IMG/VR virus record: IMGVR_UViG_3300017963_003053
Coordinates: 1 to 23,820 of that record
Source of the DNA: a virus
Reading direction: 5' to 3' (one strand)
Length of the DNA stretch: 23,820 bases
The position numbers and the translations under genes are program-made. The notes under the pieces were generated by a model, which was not told the origin of the DNA, searched no databases, and saw nothing but the letters and a program-made list of their open reading frames with translations. Shown piece after piece: positions 1 to 5,750 of this stretch (positions are counted from its first letter, which is position 1; the number at the start of each line of letters is the position of its first letter).

Positions 1-161
1 GAACGTTTCTCAGCAGACTTAAATGTTGGAAGCCGCTCACCGACAAATCCCGCTGATTTGGTGTCTACGGAATAGAATCGTTGATCGGAATACTCGATGA
101 CTTCCGTCATTGAGTCGAACAAGAAAATCTCATGGTCCTCATTGGTCGTAATGTGTCTCAT
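1..161 (-). CDS. Partial hypothetical protein, N-terminal 53 residues
   Basis: An open frame starts at ATG 161 on the minus strand and runs off the left edge without a stop. It begins 16 nt after the stop of the MoxR-like ATPase gene, so it is the next gene of that operon. A weak AAGGT lies upstream. The visible protein starts MRHITTNEDHEIFLFDSMTE and continues with FVGERLPTFKSAEKR. In phages and bacteria a MoxR/CobS ATPase is often followed by a VWA-domain or CobT-like partner, which fits the position. The pattern of an F-D-S-hydrophobic-Y segment followed by a GF-G segment is also loosely like phage proteins of unknown function found next to such ATPases. I do not recognise it with confidence. 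Confidence 0.6.
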   Translation of the reverse strand, partial: MRHITTNEDHEIFLFDSMTEVIEYSDQRFYSVDTKSAGFVGERLPTFKSAEKR

Positions 162-177
162 GATTGTGACCTTTCGG

Positions 178-1425
178 TTAGGGAGTATAGCTTTTGACTT
201 TGTTTACTTCATCTTCACGCCAGCCCATGAACAACGCTTCTTCTACCTCTTCCATGGTAAAGGGTTCATGGTCTCTCCCATAGTCTTTTGGGTAGAGCAT
301 CTCATGAGCGTCACGCATGAACCGAGTGCTGATTGCTCTTTCAAGACGGTGTGCATCCACGGCCTTGCGATAACGTAAAAGTAGAGCACGCAATTCGTCG
401 TCAGGACAGAGGATAGTTTCTACCCGTTCATCATAGTCCATGGCTACTTTGCCGATATGGAATCGGTCAAGACTTGCGGCATCCAGTTTGTTACGACCGC
501 TGTAAAGACGGTCAGCCCCAGTACCTACCGTGTTGGCGGCAGCGGTGCAAACAAAATCCGCATGACGTTTGGCGTAAGGTTTCTTAGGACGGTTTGACAC
601 AGCCACTTGCCCATTAGCCAAGGCCGCATTTATGAAAAGCAGCACGTTACTGTCTGCGGCATCAATCTCATCCAGAAGGAACACGCCACCGTTTTCATAA
701 CACTTTATGAACTCACTAACCCCGTAGTTGAATTGTCCGTTCCTTCCGGTAGGCAACAGACGACCGCCCAATACACCCTCTGACATTCCGCTGGTGCAAG
801 AGACAAACGCAAAAGGCAGACCCAAAGCAGTGGCTACTTGTTCACACAGATGAGACTTACCGCAGCCAGTGGGACCGTACACGAATATGTTTTTGCGGGC
901 CTGAGCAAGTTTCAAAACACGGCGGAACTGAGCGTGGAAAAGGTCCTTCATGACCTTTGCTTTTTTGGTTCCAGGTTTCTTGATTCGCACTTCCACAACG
1001 TTCATAGAGGCTTTCTTGACTTCTTCGCGTGCTTTGTCACGTTCCTTCTCAGCTGTCTCTGCTTGCTTTTTAGAGACACCGATCTGGTGTTGAAGTTCAG
1101 CGACAGACGCCTTCATTCTTTCTATTTGCAGTCGCCACTGCTCTTGGGTTCGGTTGTGAGTCCTTTCATCTGACCCATCTTGCTGGTCTCGGGAGGTCTT
1201 ATGACCAAACCGGCCCGGTTCTCCACGAAGCCTGCCTACGCCACAAATCAGACCCACTTCATGCATCGTGAGAATAATGGTAGCGATTCTACTCGTATTA
1301 CTAGTGGAGATATAACGTCTCACTTCTTCTATCAACCGGAGTTTGGTCCAGTAACGGTTTGGTTTCTCAGCAAGAATCCGAAGCACAGTTAGTACTACAG
1401 CACTGTAATCAAACTTTCTAGCCAT
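178..1425 (-). CDS. MoxR/CobS-type AAA+ ATPase with N-terminal winged helix and coiled coil
   Basis: 415 residues. Residues 1-75 look like a winged-helix domain and 95-140 form a charged coiled coil. The AAA+ module spans about 155-400: Walker A GPTGCGKS (184-191), Walker B VFLLDEID (248-255), sensor-1 Asn in AAANTVGTG (about 298) and an LDRF arginine (321). The ANTxGxG and LDAASLDRF pattern is that of the CobS/CbbQ/MoxR branch, whose members remodel partner proteins, usually with a VWA-domain partner encoded next door. Here the neighbours are two cysteine-rich small proteins upstream and the partial gene downstream. AAGGAG lies a few bases before ATG 1425. Fusion of a DNA-binding-like winged helix to a MoxR core is unusual and suggests that it acts at DNA or on transcription. 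The ATPase family is sure, the target unknown. Confidence 0.88.
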   Translation of the reverse strand: MARKFDYSAVVLTVLRILAEKPNRYWTKLRLIEEVRRYISTSNTSRIATIILTMHEVGLICGVGRLRGEPGRFGHKTSRDQQDGSDERTHNRTQEQWRLQIERMKASVAELQHQIGVSKKQAETAEKERDKAREEVKKASMNVVEVRIKKPGTKKAKVMKDLFHAQFRRVLKLAQARKNIFVYGPTGCGKSHLCEQVATALGLPFAFVSCTSGMSEGVLGGRLLPTGRNGQFNYGVSEFIKCYENGGVFLLDEIDAADSNVLLFINAALANGQVAVSNRPKKPYAKRHADFVCTAAANTVGTGADRLYSGRNKLDAASLDRFHIGKVAMDYDERVETILCPDDELRALLLRYRKAVDAHRLERAISTRFMRDAHEMLYPKDYGRDHEPFTMEEVEEALFMGWREDEVNKVKSYTP

Positions 1426-1495
1426 GATTAGCTCCTTGTTAAGATTGAGGGTAACAAAAAAGTCTGCCCCCTAATTGCCCCTAAGCATCAAAAGA

Positions 1496-1771
1496 CTATT
1501 CATAATCTGTGTCTTCCTCTTCATCATCCTCTTCATCATAGGGATCATCCTCTTCATCATAGGGATCAAACGGTTCGCCCTCTTCGTCCATCCATTCAGT
1601 GAGGGCGTCGCCATTGTCCCACTCTTTTATCATGGTACACCCACAATCACACTCCCAAGTAAGTACGATACCACTATCTGTGATGTCTATTTCATCGGGG
1701 CTTCCAAGAGAGGCATCGCAACGAGGACAAGCACTAGACAAAACCGCTTCCGTTAGGTAAGTACCACTCAT
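1496..1771 (-). CDS. Small zinc-ribbon protein with acidic tail
   Basis: 91 residues from ATG 1771. That ATG overlaps the TGA of the upstream gene (ATGA) and follows a strong GGGAGG, so I prefer it to the ATG at 1804. Two cysteine pairs, CPRC (15-18) and CDCGC (41-45), look like a zinc ribbon. The last 22 residues are almost all Asp/Glu/Tyr, with DPYDEED present twice in tandem; at DNA level this is a short tandem repeat around 1541-1570. It is translationally coupled to the cysteine-rich protein encoded at 1768-2193. Function is unknown; binding to a basic partner or to the DNA-binding face of another protein is only a guess. Confidence 0.75.
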   Translation of the reverse strand: MSGTYLTEAVLSSACPRCDASLGSPDEIDITDSGIVLTWECDCGCTMIKEWDNGDALTEWMDEEGEPFDPYDEEDDPYDEEDDEEEDTDYE

Positions 1772-2193
1772 TTCGCACCTCCCTTCCGCCGATGCTCGGC
1801 ACAAACGACACGGCCAGTACCCCGAATCAACTGCCCGTCAATTCCGTTCTCTTTACAGACTCCGCAAATCACTTCCCCTGCCCAACACGATCCGCAGTAC
1901 ATACAATCCGGGTGCGTCTTGGGTTCTCGGCAGCGACACTTCTTTTTTGCCGTCTGCTTCTTCGCTGGCTTCTGAGGTTTCTGGTTACGGCGGAAGTCAT
2001 CGCCATCAGTTTCATCAAACACTTCCCATTTGTCGCCGAACCAACCGTATTGCTCCACTAGTAGACACACATCGTTGTCGAAGAGCACAAGGGCTTCACC
2101 GTCTTGCATAATCGTGTCTACGATCTTGGCATTCGGTTGTCCCATCTCTTCGCGCATGTAACGGACAGCTTCGGTTCGCATTGTGTTACTCAT
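1768..2193 (-). CDS. Cysteine-rich putative zinc-binding protein
   Basis: 141 residues. ATG 2193 is chosen because GGAGAAG stands directly before it; the longer frame from 2247 would run through the hammerhead ribozyme sequence. The N-terminal 60 residues look like a small alpha/beta unit (ALVLFDNDVCLLVEQYGWFG). A lysine-rich linker follows (70-85), then a C-terminal module with Cys 86, 88, 97, 100, 103, 110, 113 and 131 and His 134, enough for two zinc sites. It is the first gene of the minus-strand operon that includes the MoxR-like ATPase. The long structured leader with a self-cleaving ribozyme lies just upstream. Role unknown. Confidence 0.78.
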   Translation of the reverse strand: MSNTMRTEAVRYMREEMGQPNAKIVDTIMQDGEALVLFDNDVCLLVEQYGWFGDKWEVFDETDGDDFRRNQKPQKPAKKQTAKKKCRCREPKTHPDCMYCGSCWAGEVICGVCKENGIDGQLIRGTGRVVCAEHRRKGGAK

Positions 2194-2208
2194 CGTACTT
2201 CTCCAAAA

Positions 2209-2261
2209 AGGGTTTCGTAAAGGTAACTCATCAGAGCGGGGTACCAATCCCCGCTGACCCT
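2209..2261 (-). ncRNA. Hammerhead ribozyme, type III
   Basis: Read on the minus strand from 2261 to 2209. Stem III is AGGGU (2261-2257) with ACCCU (2213-2209), 5 bp. The cleavage triplet GUC ends at C2256. Stem I is AGCGGGG (2255-2249) with CCCCGCU (2241-2235), 7 bp, loop AUUGGUA. The core CUGAUGA is 2234-2228. A short stem II (2227-2217) has G-C, U-A, a U-U mismatch and A-U closing a 3-nt loop. GAAA is 2216-2213. Every core nucleotide of the hammerhead consensus is present in the right order, including A15.1-U16.1 and C17. Both chain ends lie in stem III, so it is type III. Cleavage would fall after C2256, giving the mRNA for the 1768-2193 gene a new 5' end. Stem II is short and weak, the main doubt. 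Confidence 0.82.
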
Positions 2262-2262
2262 G

Positions 2263-2305
2263 CGATTGTCTCGGCTACCTTTGGTAGGGCATGCGGAGAC
2301 AATCG
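2263..2305 (-). repeat. 10-bp stem with inner hairpin next to the ribozyme
   Basis: CGATTGTCTC (2263-2272) and GAGACAATCG (2296-2305) are perfect inverted repeats. Inside them CTACC (2275-2279) and GGTAG (2283-2287) form a second stem with a 3-nt loop. On the minus-strand transcript this element ends one base before stem III of the hammerhead ribozyme, so it could stack on it. Confidence 0.7.
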
Positions 2306-2648
2306 TTGAGTGTCTTATCCGGTTTGATTCGCTCGAATGCGTCCAACTACCCTTCGCATCATTCGTTTGTGTGTCGTTCGACTAGAATGACCCGCGTAAA
2401 ATCCTGCGGTAGGTCAGGGCGATAGCAGAGGACTACCGGATGAGAGCTAAAAGCCAGACCGTTATCGTCTAACTTTTCGTTTCTTCTTTCCCGTTCTCTT
2501 TAGAGAGCTAAGGGGGTTGCGTCTGGCGTTTTTGTCTTCTTACAGGGTACTAGGTCGGTCAACCTGTTTTCGCCTGTCGCGGGTCCAAAAACGTTCCCTT
2601 CTTCCGCAAGCCGTTCAAGTTATCAAAGAGCGTAATTCAACTACGTAT

Positions 2649-2677
2649 AATATAAGGTATTATCGGGACAGAGTAAA
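2649..2677 (-). promoter_or_regulatory. Promoter TTTACT-N17-TATATT for the ribozyme-led operon
   Basis: On the minus strand a TTTACT -35 box (2677-2672) is followed after exactly 17 bases by TATATT (2654-2649). The same -35 box and spacing occur at 4444-4472, 4647-4675 and 20953-20981. It points to the operon starting at 2193 and would give a leader of about 450 nt. Confidence 0.6.
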
Positions 2678-2756
2678 TAGGCGGGGGGGCCTATTTCCGA
2701 GTTTTTTTGGAAATAATCGGGGGCGATTATATAAACCCTTATAGGATAAGGGTTTA
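2675..2756. repeat. Three consecutive hairpins with G-rich loops
   Basis: AAATAGGC/GCCTATTT (2675-2682 with 2689-2696, loop six G); ATAATCG/CGATTAT (2713-2719 with 2724-2730, loop four G); TAAACCCTTAT/ATAAGGGTTTA (2732-2742 with 2746-2756, loop AGG). All stems are perfect. The first overlaps the -35 box of the leftward promoter. Function unknown. Confidence 0.7.
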
Positions 2757-2858
2757 CGTCGAAAAGTTTTTTTGATTTTTGGGGAATTTTTGGCCTTTTT
2801 CGGCCTGTTTTCGGAGTAAAAAGGGGCTAAAAATCGGTCGGACCGGAGAATTCCAACG

Positions 2859-2908
2859 AAAAAGGCGGGTATTCCCGGCAAAAGAGGATTGATCCAGGAA
2901 TACCCGCC
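2859..2908 (-). terminator. Intrinsic terminator of the ParB-like gene
   Basis: GGCGGGTATTCC (2864-2875) and GGAATACCCGCC (2897-2908) form a perfect 12-bp stem with a 21-nt loop. On the minus strand a run of five T follows. It begins 33 bases after the stop of the minus-strand gene at 2941. Bases 2757-2858, further on, are T/A-rich with a CGGTC-G-GACCG palindrome and no gene. Confidence 0.85.
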
Positions 2909-2940
2909 CAAAAAGCAAAAGTAATACACGGCCGTATAGG

Positions 2941-4365
2941 TTAGGCCGCTATAGGCTGCTTATTGCGTAAGTGGGTCACAGCGACTGGTTTGACGTTACC
3001 TGCCCCTTGGAACCCTTGCGATACTTTTATCTCAGCAGACTTATCTTTCAAGGATAAGACTCTTCCCTGCCAAGGCTCATCTACTCCGTTTACAACCCAG
3101 ACAAGTTTACCTTTGAGCTTAGTAGGAGCCTTTGTTGTTGTCTTAGTGGACTTACTCTTTTTGGAGGAGGGTCTGGTTGACGCCTTGCGCTGTTCTCGTC
3201 TTTTGCGGATAGCTCTTTTCTCTTTTTCAACCTGTTCGCTTTGGAACTCCTCATTCTTGGCAGCGTCACCTAAGTCAATTCCCCCCACTGTGGGTATCTC
3301 AGAGAGAACCGGCCAGCCGTCCTTTTCAACAAACTTGAGAGCAATACCCTCTTTGGTAATCTGCTTTTCGCGAATATAGAGATTCCACGCTTTTGCAATA
3401 ACAGAGGTACGAACAAGAACCGAATCACCACCGTCGTCGATGATCTTCTGGAGAGAATACTTGATAGGAGACACTTCATCAGCATCGTTTGCTAACAACA
3501 CGAAGAAGTCACAAGCGGCATCCCAGTTTTTCCAACTTAGATGTTTTTCATCTTGTTCCTTCCGGTACTTTGTTGGATTGGTAGAAGAACAACCCATGAG
3601 GTAGAGCATCCCACAAGCATAGCCTGTTCTCAACAGCCGTCCAATCTTTCCTTCCTTGTCATTCTCGGCATGGATATGTTGAGCAGCCTCAAGAATCTTT
3701 GGATGGTTGTCTCCAAAGGCAATCAGTTCTGGGTGAGTGTCTTTGAGACCAGGATGAAACGCTTTTACATACCCAGTACGGTACCAGATGTGCTTTACGC
3801 CATAGCTAAGAATACCTGCTAGGTCTTTCCGTTCTTTAGGCCTGATCTTTTGGAGTAGATCAGACCGAAAGTAAACGTCAGTTAGGGATCGGGGTTTACA
3901 AGTATCCATAGTATTGACTGTTGTGTCATCTTCTTCCACCCCATAAACAATGGCAGTAGAAATGGTTGGTGAAGAGGACCATTCAGGGTAAGCATTAGGG
4001 TCTTTTTCGTATGCTTGGTTTGCGAGGACAAGGGCGATAAGGGTATGTTGCCCGTTTAGAACTAATCCTGTTTTACCAATGATGCGTGTCTCTCCATTAA
4101 AGCACCATCGGCCACGTAGAATCTCCTGTTGAAGCTTTTCAACGTTTGAAAGGTACAAAGGACGATTACGAATGTTGTTGATGCAGCGCACTTTCTTTTG
4201 GTACAAGTCTTTTAGAAGAAAGTCTGTTCCAAAAGTAGAGTTGCCCTCTTCAGTCCACCCTAGTAGCTTTTTGGCTAACCCAATGTCTAGTCTTTGTACA
4301 AACTCTGCCTTAGGTTTGTACGACACAACACGATGCTTGGCCTTCCGTTGCTGCTTCTTGACCAT
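2941..4365 (-). CDS. ParB-like domain protein
   Basis: 474 residues from ATG 4365 (GGGAG 8 nt upstream); an in-frame ATG at 4398 would add 11 residues, and I prefer 4365. Residues 70-115 carry the ParB/sulfiredoxin-like signature: a helix (NVEKLQQEILRGRW), then a strand pair ending in LVLNGQHTLIAL, matching the D/N-G-Q-H-R/T motif of phage and actinobacterial ParB-like proteins. The middle is helical. Residues 380-430 are Lys/Ser/Thr-rich and basic, and the last 50 residues resemble a small SH3/KOW-like barrel (KLVWVVNGV...WQGRVLSL). ParB-fold proteins are variously DNA binders, CTPases or nucleases; no ParB partner or parS-like site is evident. It is monocistronic, with its own promoters and terminator. 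A regulatory or DNA-tethering role is inferred. Confidence 0.65.
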   Translation of the reverse strand: MVKKQQRKAKHRVVSYKPKAEFVQRLDIGLAKKLLGWTEEGNSTFGTDFLLKDLYQKKVRCINNIRNRPLYLSNVEKLQQEILRGRWCFNGETRIIGKTGLVLNGQHTLIALVLANQAYEKDPNAYPEWSSSPTISTAIVYGVEEDDTTVNTMDTCKPRSLTDVYFRSDLLQKIRPKERKDLAGILSYGVKHIWYRTGYVKAFHPGLKDTHPELIAFGDNHPKILEAAQHIHAENDKEGKIGRLLRTGYACGMLYLMGCSSTNPTKYRKEQDEKHLSWKNWDAACDFFVLLANDADEVSPIKYSLQKIIDDGGDSVLVRTSVIAKAWNLYIREKQITKEGIALKFVEKDGWPVLSEIPTVGGIDLGDAAKNEEFQSEQVEKEKRAIRKRREQRKASTRPSSKKSKSTKTTTKAPTKLKGKLVWVVNGVDEPWQGRVLSLKDKSAEIKVSQGFQGAGNVKPVAVTHLRNKQPIAA

Positions 4366-4443
4366 ACTACAGGCTCCCAATCTAAAAAGTAGTAGCATCT
4401 CTCATGACATCGTCACATGCCGAGCCACCGGATGCTCGAAACC

Positions 4444-4472
4444 TTTATAGCGTTTTACTCTTTCAGAGTAAA
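4444..4472 (-). promoter_or_regulatory. Leftward promoter TTTACT-N17-TATAAA
   Basis: Minus-strand TTTACT (4472-4467), spacer exactly 17, TATAAA (4449-4444). The start would be near 4437, about 70 nt ahead of ATG 4365 of the ParB-like gene. It is the mirror image of the rightward promoter at 4647-4675. Confidence 0.72.
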
Positions 4473-4489
4473 CCCCGATTTTCTCTACT

Positions 4490-4506
4490 ACTACTACGGT
4501 AGTAGT
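4490..4506. promoter_or_regulatory. ACTACTAC palindrome, possible operator
   Basis: ACTACTAC (4490-4497), one G, GTAGTAGT (4499-4506): a perfect 8-1-8 dyad between the two leftward promoters, with further GTAGTAG copies to 4515. A related run of ACTACTACTACTATAC overlaps the -10 of the promoter at 20953-20981. Confidence 0.5.
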
Positions 4507-4530
4507 CGGTAGTAGACTTTCCCGAGTATA

Positions 4531-4559
4531 ATTATACTAGATCGAGGCTAACGAGCAAA
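4531..4559 (-). promoter_or_regulatory. Possible second leftward promoter TTTGCT-N17-TATAAT
   Basis: Minus-strand TTTGCT (4559-4554) and TATAAT (4536-4531), spacer 17. The -10 lies in a 14-bp perfect palindrome AGTATAATTATACT (4525-4538). The -35 differs from the local consensus TTTACT at one position. It would read toward the ParB-like gene, behind the promoter at 4444-4472. Confidence 0.5.
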
Positions 4560-4611
4560 GGGGGGAGCGTTTCCGCCGTTTCCGCCGTATTTTCTACCGG
4601 GTTTTACGCTA

Positions 4612-4655
4612 CTAGATAAAAGGTTTACTCCCCCTTAGATAAAAGGTTTACTCCC
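4612..4655 (+). repeat. Direct repeat TAGATAAAAGGTTTACTCCC
   Basis: Two copies (4612-4632, with one extra A, and 4636-4655). The second carries the -35 box of the rightward promoter. Just upstream CGTTTCCGC occurs twice in tandem (4567-4584). This could be a regulator-binding array or a duplicated -35 region. Confidence 0.7.
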
Positions 4656-4675
4656 AGAGGCAAAAACGCTATAAA
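4647..4675 (+). promoter_or_regulatory. Rightward promoter TTTACT-N17-TATAAA
   Basis: TTTACT (4647-4652), spacer 17, TATAAA (4670-4675). The start would be near 4682, giving a ~30-nt leader before ATG 4712. It probably drives the plus-strand replication genes that follow without a break. Confidence 0.75.
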
Positions 4676-4711
4676 GGTTTCGGGCGTTAGAAGGAAAAGG
4701 CAAGGCAAGGC

Positions 4712-5020
4712 ATGGCTAAACGCAAACGAAGAAAACCACCAAAGGCTAGACTGGTAAAACGATTGGTGCCTGAACCAGGTACTTGGGAAAATAAAATACC
4801 GGCTGGTATGCCTGACCTCCCCAAAGCCAAACCCGTCAAAGCAACAGCACCTAAGTTGACCGGCAGAGAAGTCTATGACAAAGTACAGGAGGATGGACTA
4901 GGCCACTGTATTTATGACCTTATCCCTGCGGATAAGATAAGCGACAAAAGACTAAGGATTCTTTGGAAAAAAGCACGCTTATCGTTGCGTGCTGTAGTAG
5001 ATTGTTTGGAGGAACAGTAG
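4712..5020 (+). CDS. Hypothetical protein, basic N-terminus
   Basis: 102 residues, the first gene after the rightward promoter. AAGGCAAGGCAAGGC immediately precedes the ATG, giving a repeated ribosome-binding-like sequence. Residues 1-20 are Lys/Arg-rich (MAKRKRRKPPKARLVKRL), and the C-terminal half is predicted helical (LTGREVYDKVQEDGLGHCIY, then KRLRILWKKARLSLRAVVDC). I recognise no family. Its basic tail and first position suggest an early DNA- or RNA-binding protein, which is inference. Confidence 0.7.
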   Translation: MAKRKRRKPPKARLVKRLVPEPGTWENKIPAGMPDLPKAKPVKATAPKLTGREVYDKVQEDGLGHCIYDLIPADKISDKRLRILWKKARLSLRAVVDCLEEQ

Positions 5021-5022
5021 CA

Positions 5023-5217
5023 ATGGGTAATTACAAGTATCCGTGGGACAAGTGGTTTGCGAGAACCAAACGGTTCAAACTGAAAAGAGGCAGAGATTAC
5101 GCCTGCATGACCCACGCTATGGCTCAGCAAATCAGAGATACCGCATCAGTTAGGGGTGTTTTTGTAAGCATCCAAATCAATGAAGACGACTCCCTGTGGG
5201 TAAAGGTATTCAAATGA
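5023..5217 (+). CDS. Small hypothetical protein
   Basis: 64 residues from ATG 5023, two bases after the previous stop, with GGAGGAA in the end of the upstream gene. Its own TGA overlaps the start of the RuvC-like gene (ATGA). The protein is basic in the first half and ends in a strand pair (GVFVSIQINEDDSLWVKVF). Family not recognised; the spacing and ribosome binding site support a real gene. Confidence 0.7.
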   Translation: MGNYKYPWDKWFARTKRFKLKRGRDYACMTHAMAQQIRDTASVRGVFVSIQINEDDSLWVKVFK

Positions 5218-5732
5218 ACAAGCGCACCACTTACATAGGCATCGACCCAGGCAGAGGAGGAGGGGCTGCTGCTATAACTACTCATGAAATCAAAGTACTG
5301 CCTTTTCAACGTGTTTCTGAGGCTCGCATTATCAGTTGGATGGCATCTGTCTCCGCACGCCCTTACTGTACTAACAGATGTACTATCGGCTTGGAAAAAG
5401 TGCAGACACACCAGGCCAGTGGTCGGGTCAGTGCCTTCCACTTTGGAGACTCCTACGGCTTTTTAAGAGGCGTTATCAACACACTCGCCCTTACTTTGCG
5501 AGATTCACCAACCATTTTAGCCGTTTTACCCCAGAAATGGCAGCAGGGTTTGGCAATCAATCCAAGAAAAGTAAAGACGGGAGAGACAAAGGCACAGTAT
5601 AAGAAGAGACTATTGAGATGTGCCAAAGATACTTTTCCTGATTTGACTGTGTGGAAGGAGACGATGTGGTATCAACAGGGGGTGTGTGACGCTCTGTTAA
5701 TCGCTCATTATTTACAAGTCAGTAGCAACTAG
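5214..5732 (+). CDS. ruvC: RuvC-like Holliday junction resolvase
   Basis: 172 residues, the usual RuvC length. ATG 5214 overlaps the upstream stop as ATGA, and AAAGGT precedes it. RNase H-fold motifs are visible: IGIDPGRGGG with Asp11, LEKV with Glu61, and CDALLIAHYL with Asp159 near the C-terminus. PQKWQQGL followed by KTGETKAQYKKRL is typical of phage RuvC homologues. It would cut four-way junctions or branched DNA during recombination or before packaging. It sits with glycosylase, exonuclease and recombinase genes, which agrees. The fourth acidic residue of E. coli RuvC is not obvious. Confidence 0.85.
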   Translation: MNKRTTYIGIDPGRGGGAAAITTHEIKVLPFQRVSEARIISWMASVSARPYCTNRCTIGLEKVQTHQASGRVSAFHFGDSYGFLRGVINTLALTLRDSPTILAVLPQKWQQGLAINPRKVKTGETKAQYKKRLLRCAKDTFPDLTVWKETMWYQQGVCDALLIAHYLQVSSN

Positions 5733-5750
5733 TACGAAGGTGTGCTTTCT

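Larger units (their letters stand above)
2194..2648 (-). other. Long structured 5' leader without genes
   Basis: About 450 bases between the promoter (2649-2677) and ATG 2193 hold no convincing gene; the frames crossing it on either strand lack ribosome binding sites and recognisable sequence. It contains several foldable elements: the hammerhead ribozyme (2209-2261), a compound hairpin (2263-2305), a GACTACCG/CGGTAG-GTC stem with one bulge (2407-2438), ATTCG-CT-CGAAT (2327-2338) and a GTCGTT/AATGAC stem with one G-U pair (about 2372-2390). No tRNA cloverleaf could be completed. Confidence 0.55.
4437..4682. repeat. Perfect 20-bp inverted repeat bounding the divergent control region
   Basis: CGAAACCTTTATAGCGTTTT at 4437-4456 is the exact reverse complement of 4663-4682. 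Each copy contains the TATAAA -10 box of an outward promoter and the bases downstream of it, so the two outward promoters share the same -10 and initial transcribed region. The 206 bases between hold further repeats and promoter elements and no gene. Confidence 0.85.

Noticed and set aside
2311-2470. Possible tRNA on either strand of the leader (TAGCTC...GGTAG-like and TTCGA-like pieces)
   Set aside because: The pieces do not combine into acceptor, D, anticodon and T stems at normal spacing, and no CCA or 7-bp acceptor stem can be drawn.
2683-2825. G-quadruplex from the G-runs of the hairpin region
   Set aside because: The G-runs are about 30 or more bases apart, too far for a stable quadruplex.
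2517-2929. Open frames of 75 and 89 codons on the two strands
   Set aside because: No ribosome binding sites; they cross the promoter, hairpins and terminator and have biased, unstructured sequence.
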